From Bacteroidota bacterium (lineage in GTDB: Bacteria > Bacteroidota > Bacteroidia > Chitinophagales > Chitinophagaceae), in NCBI GenBank assembly GCA_023416995.1, contig JAEZGI010000046.1:1-64000 (forward strand): a DNA stretch of 64,000 nt, in the 5' to 3' direction. The notes beneath the pieces were generated by a model, which searched no databases, had not been told where the DNA came from, and was given only the letters and a program-made list of their open reading frames with translations. This document shows positions 52,752 through 60,877 of the stretch, piece after piece. Made by a program: the position numbers and the translations under genes. Positions within the stretch are counted from its first letter, which is position 1. Every line of letters starts with the position of its first letter.

Positions 52752-55700
52752 TCAGGCAATAACGGCTTCTGGTTTATTCACTGCCGGTTTATGCGGTCTG
52801 TGGAGCGGAGAACCAGTGATTTTTTCCTGCAGATGCTGGAAGATGATAAACAGTACGGGTATGATAATCACACCAAGTACTACCCCGGTCAGCATTCCGC
52901 CTGCTGCACCGATACTGATAGAGTGATTACCCTGGGCAGATGGACCGGTTGCGTTCATCATGGGTATCAGCCCCGCAATAAAGGCGAGTGAGGTCATGAT
53001 GATAGGGCGAAGCCGCAGCCGGGCTGCTTCAAACGCAGCGGATAACAAGGTTCTTCCTGCCCTTCTGCGTTGAACGCCAAACTCAACAATCAGGATCGCA
53101 TTTTTTGCCAGCAATCCTATCAGCATAACAAGGGCAACCTGTACATAAATATTGTTTTCAATGCCCGCGAGTTTGATTGCGGCGAATACGCCGAATACAC
53201 CAACAGGTATGGACAGGATCACAGACAGGGGAAGAATATAACTTTCATATTGCGCAGCCAGCAAAAAGTAAACAAACAATAGTGACAACGTAAATATGAT
53301 GATTGACTGACCACCTGAAGAAATCTCTTCCCGGGTAAGGCCGGAAAATTCATAGGCGTATCCGTCAGGCAAGGTTTGGGCGGCTACTTCTTCAACGGCA
53401 CGGATTGCATCACCCGAGCTGAATCCAGGTGCTGGTATGGCATTGATGCCGATAGAATTGAACAGGTTATATCTTGAAACGGTTTCAGGACCAAAAACCC
53501 TTTTCAATTTCACCAGGGTGTTTACTGGTACCATCTCACCGGAGCGGTTTTTGACAAACACGCCTTCAATCGAGCCAGGCTCTGCACGTGAGGCGGTTTC
53601 TGCCTGAACCATCACCCGGTAATATTTACCGAAACGGTTGAAGTCGGATGCCTGTGCACTACCGTAATAAACCTGTACAGTTTGAAGAAGGTCTTTGATA
53701 TTAACTCCAAGTTGTTCGGCCTTTACTTCATCAACTTCAAGATCAAGCTGCGGGAAATCAGATTTGAAAGAAGTAAATGCGACTGCAACTTCCTTCCGGT
53801 TCATCAGTTCACCAATAAAGGTGTTCGCGATACCGCTGAATTTGTCAAGCTGGCCCCCGGTTTTATCCTGCAGTACCATGTCAAGACCATCGATATTACT
53901 GAAACCCGGAACTGTAGGGAAGGTGAATGTAAAGAACCCTCCGTCCTGCAATGTCGCAAGCTTCTCGTTGATAATACCCATGATGGCATTGATATCTTTG
54001 GCTGCACCCCTCTCCTCGGTAGGTTTCAGCAGTACAAACACAACTGCGGAAGATGGACTGGAAGATTGCGTGAGCATATTGAAGCCCGAAAGCCCCATTA
54101 TTGTTCGCTGTGATTCAAGTTCATTCAAAGCATGTTCAACCTTTTTAACGTATTCGGTTGTGCGTTGCAGTGAGGCACCTGCGGGCATCGACAATGATAT
54201 TGCAATGAAGCCCTGGTCTTCTGAAGGAATAAATCCTGATTTCGTGGTGTTCACCATGTAAACAGTACTTACAAGCACAAGTACCAGCCCGCTGATGGCT
54301 ACCCATTTATGCCGCACCAGGAACCTGAGACTTCCAATGTAACGGTCCGAAATACGGTTGAACCCGCTGTTGAATCCATCAAAAAACCTTTGTTTGAAAT
54401 TCCGCCTGGTTGTTCCGTTGCTTCCATGTTTATCTTTTAGCAATAAGGCTGTCAATGCCGGGCTGAGTGTTAACGCGTTTACCGCAGAGATTACAATTGC
54501 TATTGCCAGCGTAAATGCAAATTGTCGATAGAACACACCGGTTGAACCCTCAATGAAACCTACGGGCAGGAACACTGCACTCATTACAAGTGTGATGGAG
54601 ATAATGGCACCCGTTATTTCTTTCATCGCTGATATTGTTGCTGTTTTTGGTGGCAGATGTTCGTGTTCCATCTTAGAGTGCACGGCTTCTACCACAACGA
54701 TGGCATCATCGACCACTATACCGATTGCCAGCACTAATGCGAACAGGGTGAGCAGGTTGATTGAAAAACCAAACAACTGCATGAAAAAGAATGTACCAAT
54801 TACCGCCACCGGTACCGCTATAGCAGGTATCAGGGTTGATCTGAAATCCTGCAGGAACAGGAACACAACAATGAATACCAGGATAAACGCTTCAATCAAA
54901 GTTGTTTTAACCTGCGCAATAGAAAGATCAAGCGAATCTTTAGTATTATACAGGATCAGGTGTTTAACACCTTTTGGAAATTCTTTTGAAGCTTTTTCTA
55001 TCAGTTTCCTCACTGCCACCTGGATCTCACTGCTGTTTGATCCTGATAACTGCATTACGGCGATATTAACACCTGGCTTACCATCAACCCTTGTATAGTT
55101 ACCGTATGTATAAGAGCCAAATTCCACCTTTGCTATATCTTTCAGTCGAAGCATTGATCCATCAGGATTGGAACGGATGATGATGTTTTCATAATCAAGT
55201 GGCTTATTGAGTTTGCCCTTGTATTTGATCACATATTCAAACGCTTCTTCACTGCTTTCGCCAAACTTACCTGGGGCAGCTTCAAGGTTTTTATCCTGTA
55301 TGGATGCAAATACTTCTGCAGGAGTAAGATTGTATGCGGCCATTTGTGCGGGGTTGAGCCAAACACGCATGGAGTAATCTTTACTTCCACCAAAAATAAA
55401 TGACTGGCCCACGCCCGTGATTCTTTTTATTTCAGGAATCAGGTTGATCTGCGCATAGTTTGCCAGGAAGGTCTGGTCATAGTTTTTAGTGTCTTCCGCA
55501 AAAAGATCCACTACCATCAACAGGCTGTTCTGTTGTTTCGATGTGGCGATACCTGCCTGTACAACTTCCGAGGGAAGCTGACTGGTTGCCTGTGCCACAC
55601 GGTTTTGAACGTTTACTGCTGCCTGGTTTGGATCGGTACCCAATTTGAAAAATACCGTGATCACAAGTGAGCCGTCGTTACTGGCGGTTGAACTCATGTA

Positions 55701-55928
55701 GGTCATGTCTTCCACACCGTTGATGCTTTCTTCCAGTGATGGAGCGACGGCCCTTAACACAGTTTCTGCGTTTGCCCCGGGATATAATGCGGTTACCTGA
55801 ACTGCCGGAGGGGCGATATCGGGAAATTGTTCAACCGGAAGTCTATAGAGACCGAGTATACCCAGCATCACAAGAAGGATGGATATAACAGTTGCCAATA
55901 CCGGCCTTTCAATGAATTTCTTAAACAT
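52752..55928 (-). CDS. RND (HAE1) efflux permease
   Basis: This is 1058 residues with the AcrB layout. TM4 keeps both proton-relay acids, Asp407 and Asp408, in GIVVDDAIVVVEAVH; TM10 keeps Lys in GLLAKNAILIVEF. The N-terminus MFKKFIERPVLATVISILLVMLG and the PSEDQGFIAISLSMPAGASL loop are typical of the HAE1 subfamily. It is the middle gene of the operon adaptor (57291) - permease - channel (51148), with a 205-bp gap after the adaptor gene. It exports hydrophobic or amphiphilic compounds and is probably controlled by the TetR repressor upstream. Confidence 0.95.
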   Translation of the reverse strand: MFKKFIERPVLATVISILLVMLGILGLYRLPVEQFPDIAPPAVQVTALYPGANAETVLRAVAPSLEESINGVEDMTYMSSTASNDGSLVITVFFKLGTDPNQAAVNVQNRVAQATSQLPSEVVQAGIATSKQQNSLLMVVDLFAEDTKNYDQTFLANYAQINLIPEIKRITGVGQSFIFGGSKDYSMRVWLNPAQMAAYNLTPAEVFASIQDKNLEAAPGKFGESSEEAFEYVIKYKGKLNKPLDYENIIIRSNPDGSMLRLKDIAKVEFGSYTYGNYTRVDGKPGVNIAVMQLSGSNSSEIQVAVRKLIEKASKEFPKGVKHLILYNTKDSLDLSIAQVKTTLIEAFILVFIVVFLFLQDFRSTLIPAIAVPVAVIGTFFFMQLFGFSINLLTLFALVLAIGIVVDDAIVVVEAVHSKMEHEHLPPKTATISAMKEITGAIISITLVMSAVFLPVGFIEGSTGVFYRQFAFTLAIAIVISAVNALTLSPALTALLLKDKHGSNGTTRRNFKQRFFDGFNSGFNRISDRYIGSLRFLVRHKWVAISGLVLVLVSTVYMVNTTKSGFIPSEDQGFIAISLSMPAGASLQRTTEYVKKVEHALNELESQRTIMGLSGFNMLTQSSSPSSAVVFVLLKPTEERGAAKDINAIMGIINEKLATLQDGGFFTFTFPTVPGFSNIDGLDMVLQDKTGGQLDKFSGIANTFIGELMNRKEVAVAFTSFKSDFPQLDLEVDEVKAEQLGVNIKDLLQTVQVYYGSAQASDFNRFGKYYRVMVQAETASRAEPGSIEGVFVKNRSGEMVPVNTLVKLKRVFGPETVSRYNLFNSIGINAIPAPGFSSGDAIRAVEEVAAQTLPDGYAYEFSGLTREEISSGGQSIIIFTLSLLFVYFLLAAQYESYILPLSVILSIPVGVFGVFAAIKLAGIENNIYVQVALVMLIGLLAKNAILIVEFGVQRRRAGRTLLSAAFEAARLRLRPIIMTSLAFIAGLIPMMNATGPSAQGNHSISIGAAGGMLTGVVLGVIIIPVLFIIFQHLQEKITGSPLHRPHKPAVNKPEAVIA

Positions 55929-56133
55929 GATGATTGATTGTTGACTTGAATGATGGTTATCTGATGGCGGTATTCAAAGGATCCGGAGTCAGGTTAATAC
56001 ATAGCTTCGCCACATCGTCAGTTAAGCGATAAATTACATGGGAAGCTGGTTCCGGGAAGGGGTCTGCTGAATTACCTGGCCGGCGTTACTGAATTAACAC
56101 GTAAACCGGATTATGCAGGTCGGCAGGATGTGT

Positions 56134-57291
56134 TCAATTTGCCGATGATGATTTTTTACTATCGGCCATCGATAATTGTGTACGTCCCTTGGGATCCTGG
56201 GGTGTTATTACCAGGTTGTCACTTAAACGATCCAACTGGTTGATTACAATGCGGTCACCGGCTTTAACACCTTCCCGGATGATGTAATCAGTGCCTGATT
56301 TTCCTGCAACCTGCACAGGTTGTTTGATCACCTTGTTGCTATCGCCAACGGCAAACACATAGATCTTGTCCTGTACTTCCATCGTGGCAGCCTGGGGAAC
56401 AAGGATTGCGTTCAGGTGTTCCTGTTGTAACCTGATCTTTCCTGTGTTACCCGAGCGTAACAGGTTATTGTTGTTTGGAAACACTGCGCGTAAAGTGATC
56501 GCCCCCGTGGTTTTATCGAACCTTCCATCAACCATATCAATTTTGCCGGGAACATCATACACTGATTGATCGGGTAGGATCAGTGAAACGGGCGGTAAGT
56601 TTTTCAACTTTTCATTCAGTGTTGTTCCCGCATATTGTGATTTGAAATTGATGAAATCTGTTTCGCTGAGTGAGAAGTAGGCGTGCACCTCATGTACATC
56701 AGAGAGACTGGTTAACGGCTCCGGATCGGTTGGTGATACAAGGCTTCCCTGTTTGCGGGGCAGGCGGCCGATATATCCATTCACCGGGGCAGTGACATTA
56801 GTGTACGACAGTTTAATTTTTGCTGCCGCTACTACGGCGCGCGCCTGCTCTACATTGGCAACTGCGGCCTTGTTAGAAGCTTTTGCAACCTTGAGCTGAT
56901 AATCAGATACGATCTTGTTTTCAACCAGGGGCGTAAGCTTTTCAATTTCAAGCTCAGTATTTGAAAGCGCTGCTTCAGCCGCCTTCAGACTTGCGATTGC
57001 ATTGTTAAGCTGCTCGCGGTAAGGTTGATCGTTGATTTTGAATAATGGCTGACCGGCTTTGACGTAGGCACCTTCATCAACATAAACGCGGTCCAGGAAA
57101 CCGTCTACCTGGGGACGAATTTCAAGATCCACTTTCCCCTGTAAAGAGGCGGTATAGTCGTGGCCGGTGATGGCGGGTGCTGCGTTGATGGTTATTACTT
57201 CTACTGCTGGTGGCGGAGCAGGTGCTGGTGCGGGTGGCTGGCTGCAGGCGGCTAGCGCGAGCATGGCGGCGAAGGCGATTGCTGTCCTCAT
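56134..57291 (-). CDS. RND efflux periplasmic adaptor lipoprotein
   Basis: The 385-residue protein has a lipobox (LALAAC, Cys16), followed by a Pro/Ala-rich linker. A lipoyl half (QVDGFLDRVYVDEGAYVKAGQPLFKI), a helical hairpin (about 85-150), the second half (LSYTNVTAPVNGYIGRLPRKQGSLV) and beta-barrel domains make up the rest. It bridges the RND permease and the outer-membrane channel. A 13-bp palindrome lies 16 bp upstream of the ATG and matches the site in front of the TetR gene, so repression by that regulator is likely. Confidence 0.94.
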   Translation of the reverse strand: MRTAIAFAAMLALAACSQPPAPAPAPPPAVEVITINAAPAITGHDYTASLQGKVDLEIRPQVDGFLDRVYVDEGAYVKAGQPLFKINDQPYREQLNNAIASLKAAEAALSNTELEIEKLTPLVENKIVSDYQLKVAKASNKAAVANVEQARAVVAAAKIKLSYTNVTAPVNGYIGRLPRKQGSLVSPTDPEPLTSLSDVHEVHAYFSLSETDFINFKSQYAGTTLNEKLKNLPPVSLILPDQSVYDVPGKIDMVDGRFDKTTGAITLRAVFPNNNNLLRSGNTGKIRLQQEHLNAILVPQAATMEVQDKIYVFAVGDSNKVIKQPVQVAGKSGTDYIIREGVKAGDRIVINQLDRLSDNLVITPQDPKGRTQLSMADSKKSSSAN

Positions 57292-57307
57292 AACTTGATT
57301 AAATGAT

Positions 57308-57320
57308 TTAACACTGTTAA
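57308..57320. promoter_or_regulatory. probable TetR operator upstream of the RND adaptor gene
   Basis: The perfect palindrome TTAACA-C-TGTTAA is 16 bp before ATG 57291. The same element, with 11 of 13 bases identical, precedes the tetR gene at 58002-58014. Confidence 0.65.
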
Positions 57321-57330
57321 GGTAATGATG

Positions 57331-57352
57331 AAAAAAAACGGTTTTTCAACCG
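57331..57352 (-). terminator. intrinsic terminator after the tetR gene
   Basis: On the minus strand CGGTT-GAAA-AACCG is followed by eight T. It lies 28 bp after the tetR stop and before the RND promoter region, so regulator and pump genes are separate units. Confidence 0.6.
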
Positions 57353-57380
57353 GCTCGCATCGTTGGGCAAAAAAGGCTTT

Positions 57381-57980
57381 CTATTGGGTCAAAATCGCGC
57401 GGTTTATGCCGCGGATCGCATCCTGTAAAATTCTGCGGTTTATTTCTTCGGAGCCTCCACGGTTAACCAGGTTGATTGAAACAAGACCGTGGATGATGGA
57501 CCAGTAGGTGTAGTACCACCTGGAGGTCTCAGATTCAAGGTTTTCTTTGCTCGTCAGCATAGATTCAATCAGCTCGCTAACCAGGATTTCGGGGCAGTCG
57601 ATTTCCGGTGCTTTCTGTTCAACACAACAATTCATTGTTACGCCAAACATCAGCCGGTAAAGTTCTTTTTCGGTGAAAGCAAAATTCCAGTACGCGGTCC
57701 ATACGGCTTCCATTTTGTCTTCCGGACTATTCGCGTTTGCTGCCGCTTCGCGCATTTGGGCTGCCAATTTAATAAAGCCTTTCTTGTTAAGTTCCGACAG
57801 GATTGCTTCCTTGTTAGCAAAATACTCGTAAATAATGGGGGCGGTATATTCTATCTGTTCAGCTATTTTCCTCATACTAAGGGCTTGCCATCCTTCTTCT
57901 TTTACGATCCGGAAAGCAGCTTCCAGGATGTTGCACCTGGTTTCTTCTTTAAGCCTTAATATTCGATCTTTACTTGCCAT
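57381..57980 (-). CDS. TetR/AcrR family regulator of the RND operon
   Basis: The 199-residue protein has the TetR helix-turn-helix at about 12-58 (ILEAAFRIVKEEGWQALSMRKIAEQIEYTAPIIYEYFANKEAIL). The C-terminal ligand-binding part contains WTAYWNFAFTEKELYRLMFG, typical of the WHG subgroup. It is upstream of and parallel to the adaptor-permease-channel operon. Matching 13-bp sites lie at its own promoter and before the adaptor gene, so it very likely represses both, with an efflux substrate as inducer. Confidence 0.9.
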   Translation of the reverse strand: MASKDRILRLKEETRCNILEAAFRIVKEEGWQALSMRKIAEQIEYTAPIIYEYFANKEAILSELNKKGFIKLAAQMREAAANANSPEDKMEAVWTAYWNFAFTEKELYRLMFGVTMNCCVEQKAPEIDCPEILVSELIESMLTSKENLESETSRWYYTYWSIIHGLVSINLVNRGGSEEINRRILQDAIRGINRAILTQ

Positions 57981-58001
57981 TATTTTACGGGTATAAATAA
58001 T

Positions 58002-58023
58002 CTAACACCGTTAAGCAAATATA
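58002..58023 (-). promoter_or_regulatory. tetR promoter box overlapped by a probable autoregulatory operator
   Basis: TATATTTG (58023-58016) is an exact TAnnTTTG box. The operator CTAACACCGTTAA at 58002-58014 covers the expected start of transcription. This is the classic position for autorepression. Confidence 0.6.
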
Positions 58024-58093
58024 GGGGTGTTTTTTTGTGCGATCCAAATATTTTCTTGTTGAAGATTTGTTAATGCTCAGCATGCTCTTTTTT

Positions 58094-58765
58094 TCAGCCT
58101 AAAACCTTGAAAAGAAGGTCATCCAGAAAACGGTGGGCAAATTCAGTATTTTTTTTTCGGCCGACATCAGTGAGCCCCGGGAGATACTTGCTGAAGAATT
58201 GCTGGCTGTGAGAGGTTTCCATCAGGGTACTACTTAACGATTTTGGATATTGGTAGCGCGGGTTATAAGCGCTGATAACGGCAGCAATATGCGCACACAA
58301 ATCTTTGTAGGGTTTGAAAACTTCGTTTTTGTTGATCTCGGCAACATCTTTCACCAGGTAAGCCTTGCTGCTTTCTGCGATAACAATCTGGTTTAGAAAT
58401 TTTTTGTTGTAGTCTGATTTGCCCGTGCTTTCTGGCAGTTCATGGGTAAGCAGGTTCAGGATGGTACGCAGTTTTTCCTTGTTATCAGTAACATTCTGAA
58501 GCCGGAAAACAAGCAAAAATTCCATGTAACACCAATACCAGTTTACAATGTATAGCAGCAAACGGTGTTTATTTTCAAAATAGCGATAGATGGTTGCTTC
58601 GGTACATTCAACTTCGAGAGACAACTTCTTAATCGTAAATTGTTCAAAGCCCAGATCAGAAATGAGATCGATAGCTGCCTTCACGATCTGTTTACCTGTT
58701 TCACTGCTTTCCGGATCTTTCAGGTAAAGCCAGTCATTCACTTTGAAGCTAAGCTGGAGGTCCAA
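58094..58765 (-). CDS. TetR family regulator divergent from carbonic anhydrase
   Basis: This is 223 residues if started at TTG 58765, placed just downstream of a TATCTTTG box; the open frame runs further up through that promoter, so the longer version is unlikely. GTG 58741 is another option. The helix-turn-helix lies near the N-terminus (IVKAAIDLISDLGFEQFTIKKLSLEVECTEATIYRYFENKHRLL). The C-terminal half is helical and unassigned. A perfect palindrome between it and the carbonic anhydrase gene is its probable operator. Confidence 0.85.
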   Translation of the reverse strand: MDLQLSFKVNDWLYLKDPESSETGKQIVKAAIDLISDLGFEQFTIKKLSLEVECTEATIYRYFENKHRLLLYIVNWYWCYMEFLLVFRLQNVTDNKEKLRTILNLLTHELPESTGKSDYNKKFLNQIVIAESSKAYLVKDVAEINKNEVFKPYKDLCAHIAAVISAYNPRYQYPKSLSSTLMETSHSQQFFSKYLPGLTDVGRKKNTEFAHRFLDDLLFKVLG

Positions 58766-58781
58766 GATGATAAAGTTTCTA

Positions 58782-58789
58782 CAAAGATA
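58782..58789 (-). promoter_or_regulatory. -7 promoter box TATCTTTG of the second tetR gene
   Basis: An exact TAnnTTTG match, 16 nt before TTG 58765. It decides the start choice for this gene. Confidence 0.5.
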
Positions 58790-58854
58790 GAAATGATTGT
58801 AATAGAATTGTCTATTAAAGCAGACTATCATGCTTTGAATATTTAGCAACTTTT

Positions 58855-58875
58855 AATGATAGTAATACTATCATT
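58855..58875. promoter_or_regulatory. probable TetR operator, perfect 9+3+9 palindrome
   Basis: AATGATAGT-AAT-ACTATCATT lies between the divergent tetR and carbonic anhydrase genes, 13 bp upstream of the carbonic anhydrase -7 box, on top of its -33 region. An extra half-site ACTATCAT is at 58824-58831, nearer the tetR promoter. Confidence 0.7.
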
Positions 58876-58888
58876 TTCCTGATGCTTG

Positions 58889-58896
58889 CTATATTT
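58889..58896 (+). promoter_or_regulatory. -7 promoter box TATATTTG of the carbonic anhydrase gene
   Basis: An exact TAnnTTTG match 24 nt before ATG 58921. It overlaps the alternative upstream ATG 58882, arguing against that start. Confidence 0.5.
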
Positions 58897-58920
58897 GTTT
58901 TTTTAACTAAATCCACTTGT

Positions 58921-59544
58921 ATGCGCACACTATCAAAGGAAACCCAATCTCAGATTACACCTGCTCAGGCGCTGAAGATCCTGAAGGATGGCAACGAGCG
59001 TTTTGTTAATAATCTCAAAGCAAACAGGAATTTGTTGCAACAGGTGAATGAAACGGCAGAAGGTCAGTTTCCATTTGCAACCATACTGAGTTGCATTGAC
59101 AGTCGCACTTCTGCTGAACTGATTTTTGACCAGGGTCTGGGCGATATATTCAGCATCCGTATTGCAGGGAACGTATTAAACGAAGACATTCTCGGAAGTA
59201 TGGAATTTGGAACCAAAGTAGTAGGTACTAAAATCCTTGTAGTTTTAGGGCATACAAAATGCGGAGCTATAGTAGGTGCATGTAACAACGTTGAGCTGGG
59301 CCACCTCACTGGCTTGCTGAAAAAGGTAAAACCAGCTATCGAAGCAGAGACTGAGACCAAAGACAACCGTACTGGCTCTAACAGAGAGTTTGTAGAGAAT
59401 GTAAGTAAATTAAATGTGAAGCTTACTATCGACCGAGTACGTAACGAAAGCCCCGTTATTGCGGAACTTGAAAGGGAAGGAAAGATAATTATCGTGGGCG
59501 GTGTTTATGATGTATATACCGGTAAGGTGGATTTTTTTGAATAA
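58921..59544 (+). CDS. beta-carbonic anhydrase
   Basis: This is 207 residues from ATG 58921 (MRTLSKETQ). Zinc-site residues are Cys58 and Asp60 in SCIDSR, and His111 and Cys114 in GHTKCGA; IAGNVLNEDILGSMEF is also typical. The enzyme interconverts CO2 and bicarbonate in the cytoplasm, for pH balance and to feed carboxylases. The divergent TetR gene and the palindrome at its promoter suggest repression. The 3' end overlaps the convergent glycosyltransferase gene by 40 bp. Confidence 0.95.
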   Translation: MRTLSKETQSQITPAQALKILKDGNERFVNNLKANRNLLQQVNETAEGQFPFATILSCIDSRTSAELIFDQGLGDIFSIRIAGNVLNEDILGSMEFGTKVVGTKILVVLGHTKCGAIVGACNNVELGHLTGLLKKVKPAIEAETETKDNRTGSNREFVENVSKLNVKLTIDRVRNESPVIAELEREGKIIIVGGVYDVYTGKVDFFE

Positions 59545-60824
59545 GCACCGGTTTCGTGTAAAACTCCTGAACCTTTTTTTTCGCCTTTAGAAAATCGCGG
59601 TTGTCGTTTATCAATGATAGCTGCGATTTTATCGATCTGCCCGGATAAAGCGTTAATTGATTGCCGTATTGCCTTACTGATTTCCTCAGAAGTTTTTTGT
59701 CGCCTGGCAGCGATCGCAGCTTCTACTGTTGACCGCAAGGTCAGTTTATCTGTAATACCATCAAGACAGAAACCCAGGTGCTGCTTTTCAAGCGCGCGGA
59801 TGTTCCACTCCTGCTCGCAGTGGGTAGTCAATGCAAGTAAAGGAACCTTATATAACAAAGCCTGGTAGATTGTGCCGTTTCCGCCGTGACAAATGATAAG
59901 GTCAGCGCCGGGGAAACGCTCATGTACATGAGCAAAAGGTATATGGGAAATATGTGATGCAGACAATGTTCTTTTATGATCACCTATTGCCGTTACATTA
60001 AATTTGGAGTAGTATGGATCATTAAGAAAGTGTGCATGTTGCCAGTCGCCGGAACTGCCCATCAAAACCAGGATGTTCTTTTCTTCGGATTCAGCAGCAG
60101 GACAATTTTGCGTTGATACCTCACCGTTATCATAAAACAAAGGACCTACAAAACAGTAGTTATCCGGAAGCTGCTGTTGCGGGAAAAGTTCCGGAAGATC
60201 ACAAATCATCGTCAAGTCACCTTCCAGTTCATCGAGGTAGCTGGAGAGTGGTTTGAGATTTTCCTTGCGCCGGATTTTACTGAATGACGCATGCAGTTTT
60301 TTAAAAGCCTTTTTTTCACCCCATGTAGTTGCCTGGATTTTTATTTTTTCAGGCATCCATGAGATGAGGCGGTACGCAGGGTGATAACGGGAAATTGCCC
60401 GGTGCCCGGCATAGTATTTACTCATGTAGCCATTCATTAAAGACAAAAACAGCACGCCGGTTTTTTCAGCGGCCATTTTTAATGTAGGTGAATTATCTCC
60501 TAACACAGCCACGGGTCTGTATGTTTCAATTGCCCGGACCTGTTCTTTATAAATGTGTTCAGGAAGCTCTGAGTTGAGCCATGAGAAGTCGAACCTCCTT
60601 ACTTTTTCAATTACTTCTGCAGAATCAAATCCTTCACATTCAAAAGTGCCATAGCCTTCCTGGTCAATGAAATGTTTATATGCCGGATGCTTTGCAATCC
60701 GTATTTCATAATATTTCTGAAGTTCCCGGCATAACATCAGGCACCTCAGATAATGTGATAACAAACCAAAAGGAAATATTAATAGAAGCGGCTTTAGCGC
60801 GTTCGGTTCTTTGACCTGGCCCAT
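59505..60824 (-). CDS. GT1-type glycosyltransferase
   Basis: This is 439 residues from ATG 60824 (MGQVKEPNAL); a TTG at 60881, overlapping the rtcB stop, would give 458. The C-terminal half has the UGT/MGT-like donor-binding pattern HVHERFPGADLIICHGGNGTIYQALLYKVPLLALTTHCEQEWN. It is predicted to transfer a nucleotide-activated sugar to a lipid or small molecule; the acceptor is unknown. It follows rtcB and converges with the carbonic anhydrase gene, overlapping its last 40 bp. Confidence 0.82.
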   Translation of the reverse strand: MGQVKEPNALKPLLLIFPFGLLSHYLRCLMLCRELQKYYEIRIAKHPAYKHFIDQEGYGTFECEGFDSAEVIEKVRRFDFSWLNSELPEHIYKEQVRAIETYRPVAVLGDNSPTLKMAAEKTGVLFLSLMNGYMSKYYAGHRAISRYHPAYRLISWMPEKIKIQATTWGEKKAFKKLHASFSKIRRKENLKPLSSYLDELEGDLTMICDLPELFPQQQLPDNYCFVGPLFYDNGEVSTQNCPAAESEEKNILVLMGSSGDWQHAHFLNDPYYSKFNVTAIGDHKRTLSASHISHIPFAHVHERFPGADLIICHGGNGTIYQALLYKVPLLALTTHCEQEWNIRALEKQHLGFCLDGITDKLTLRSTVEAAIAARRQKTSEEISKAIRQSINALSGQIDKIAAIIDKRQPRFSKGEKKGSGVLHETGAYSKKSTLPVYTS

Positions 60825-60877
60825 AGTGATAGCCAATGCAAAAAACTTGTGCCGTGCCTGGCTGCGGTGGGCTTGAA

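Noticed and set aside
53695..54261. Long open frames antisense to the second RND permease
   Set aside because: They lie wholly within a well-conserved RND gene and share its codon structure in reverse.
58766..58849. Longer N-terminus of the second TetR protein
   Set aside because: It would translate through a TATCTTTG promoter box and adds an odd Cys/Tyr/Phe-rich segment before the normal helix-turn-helix start.
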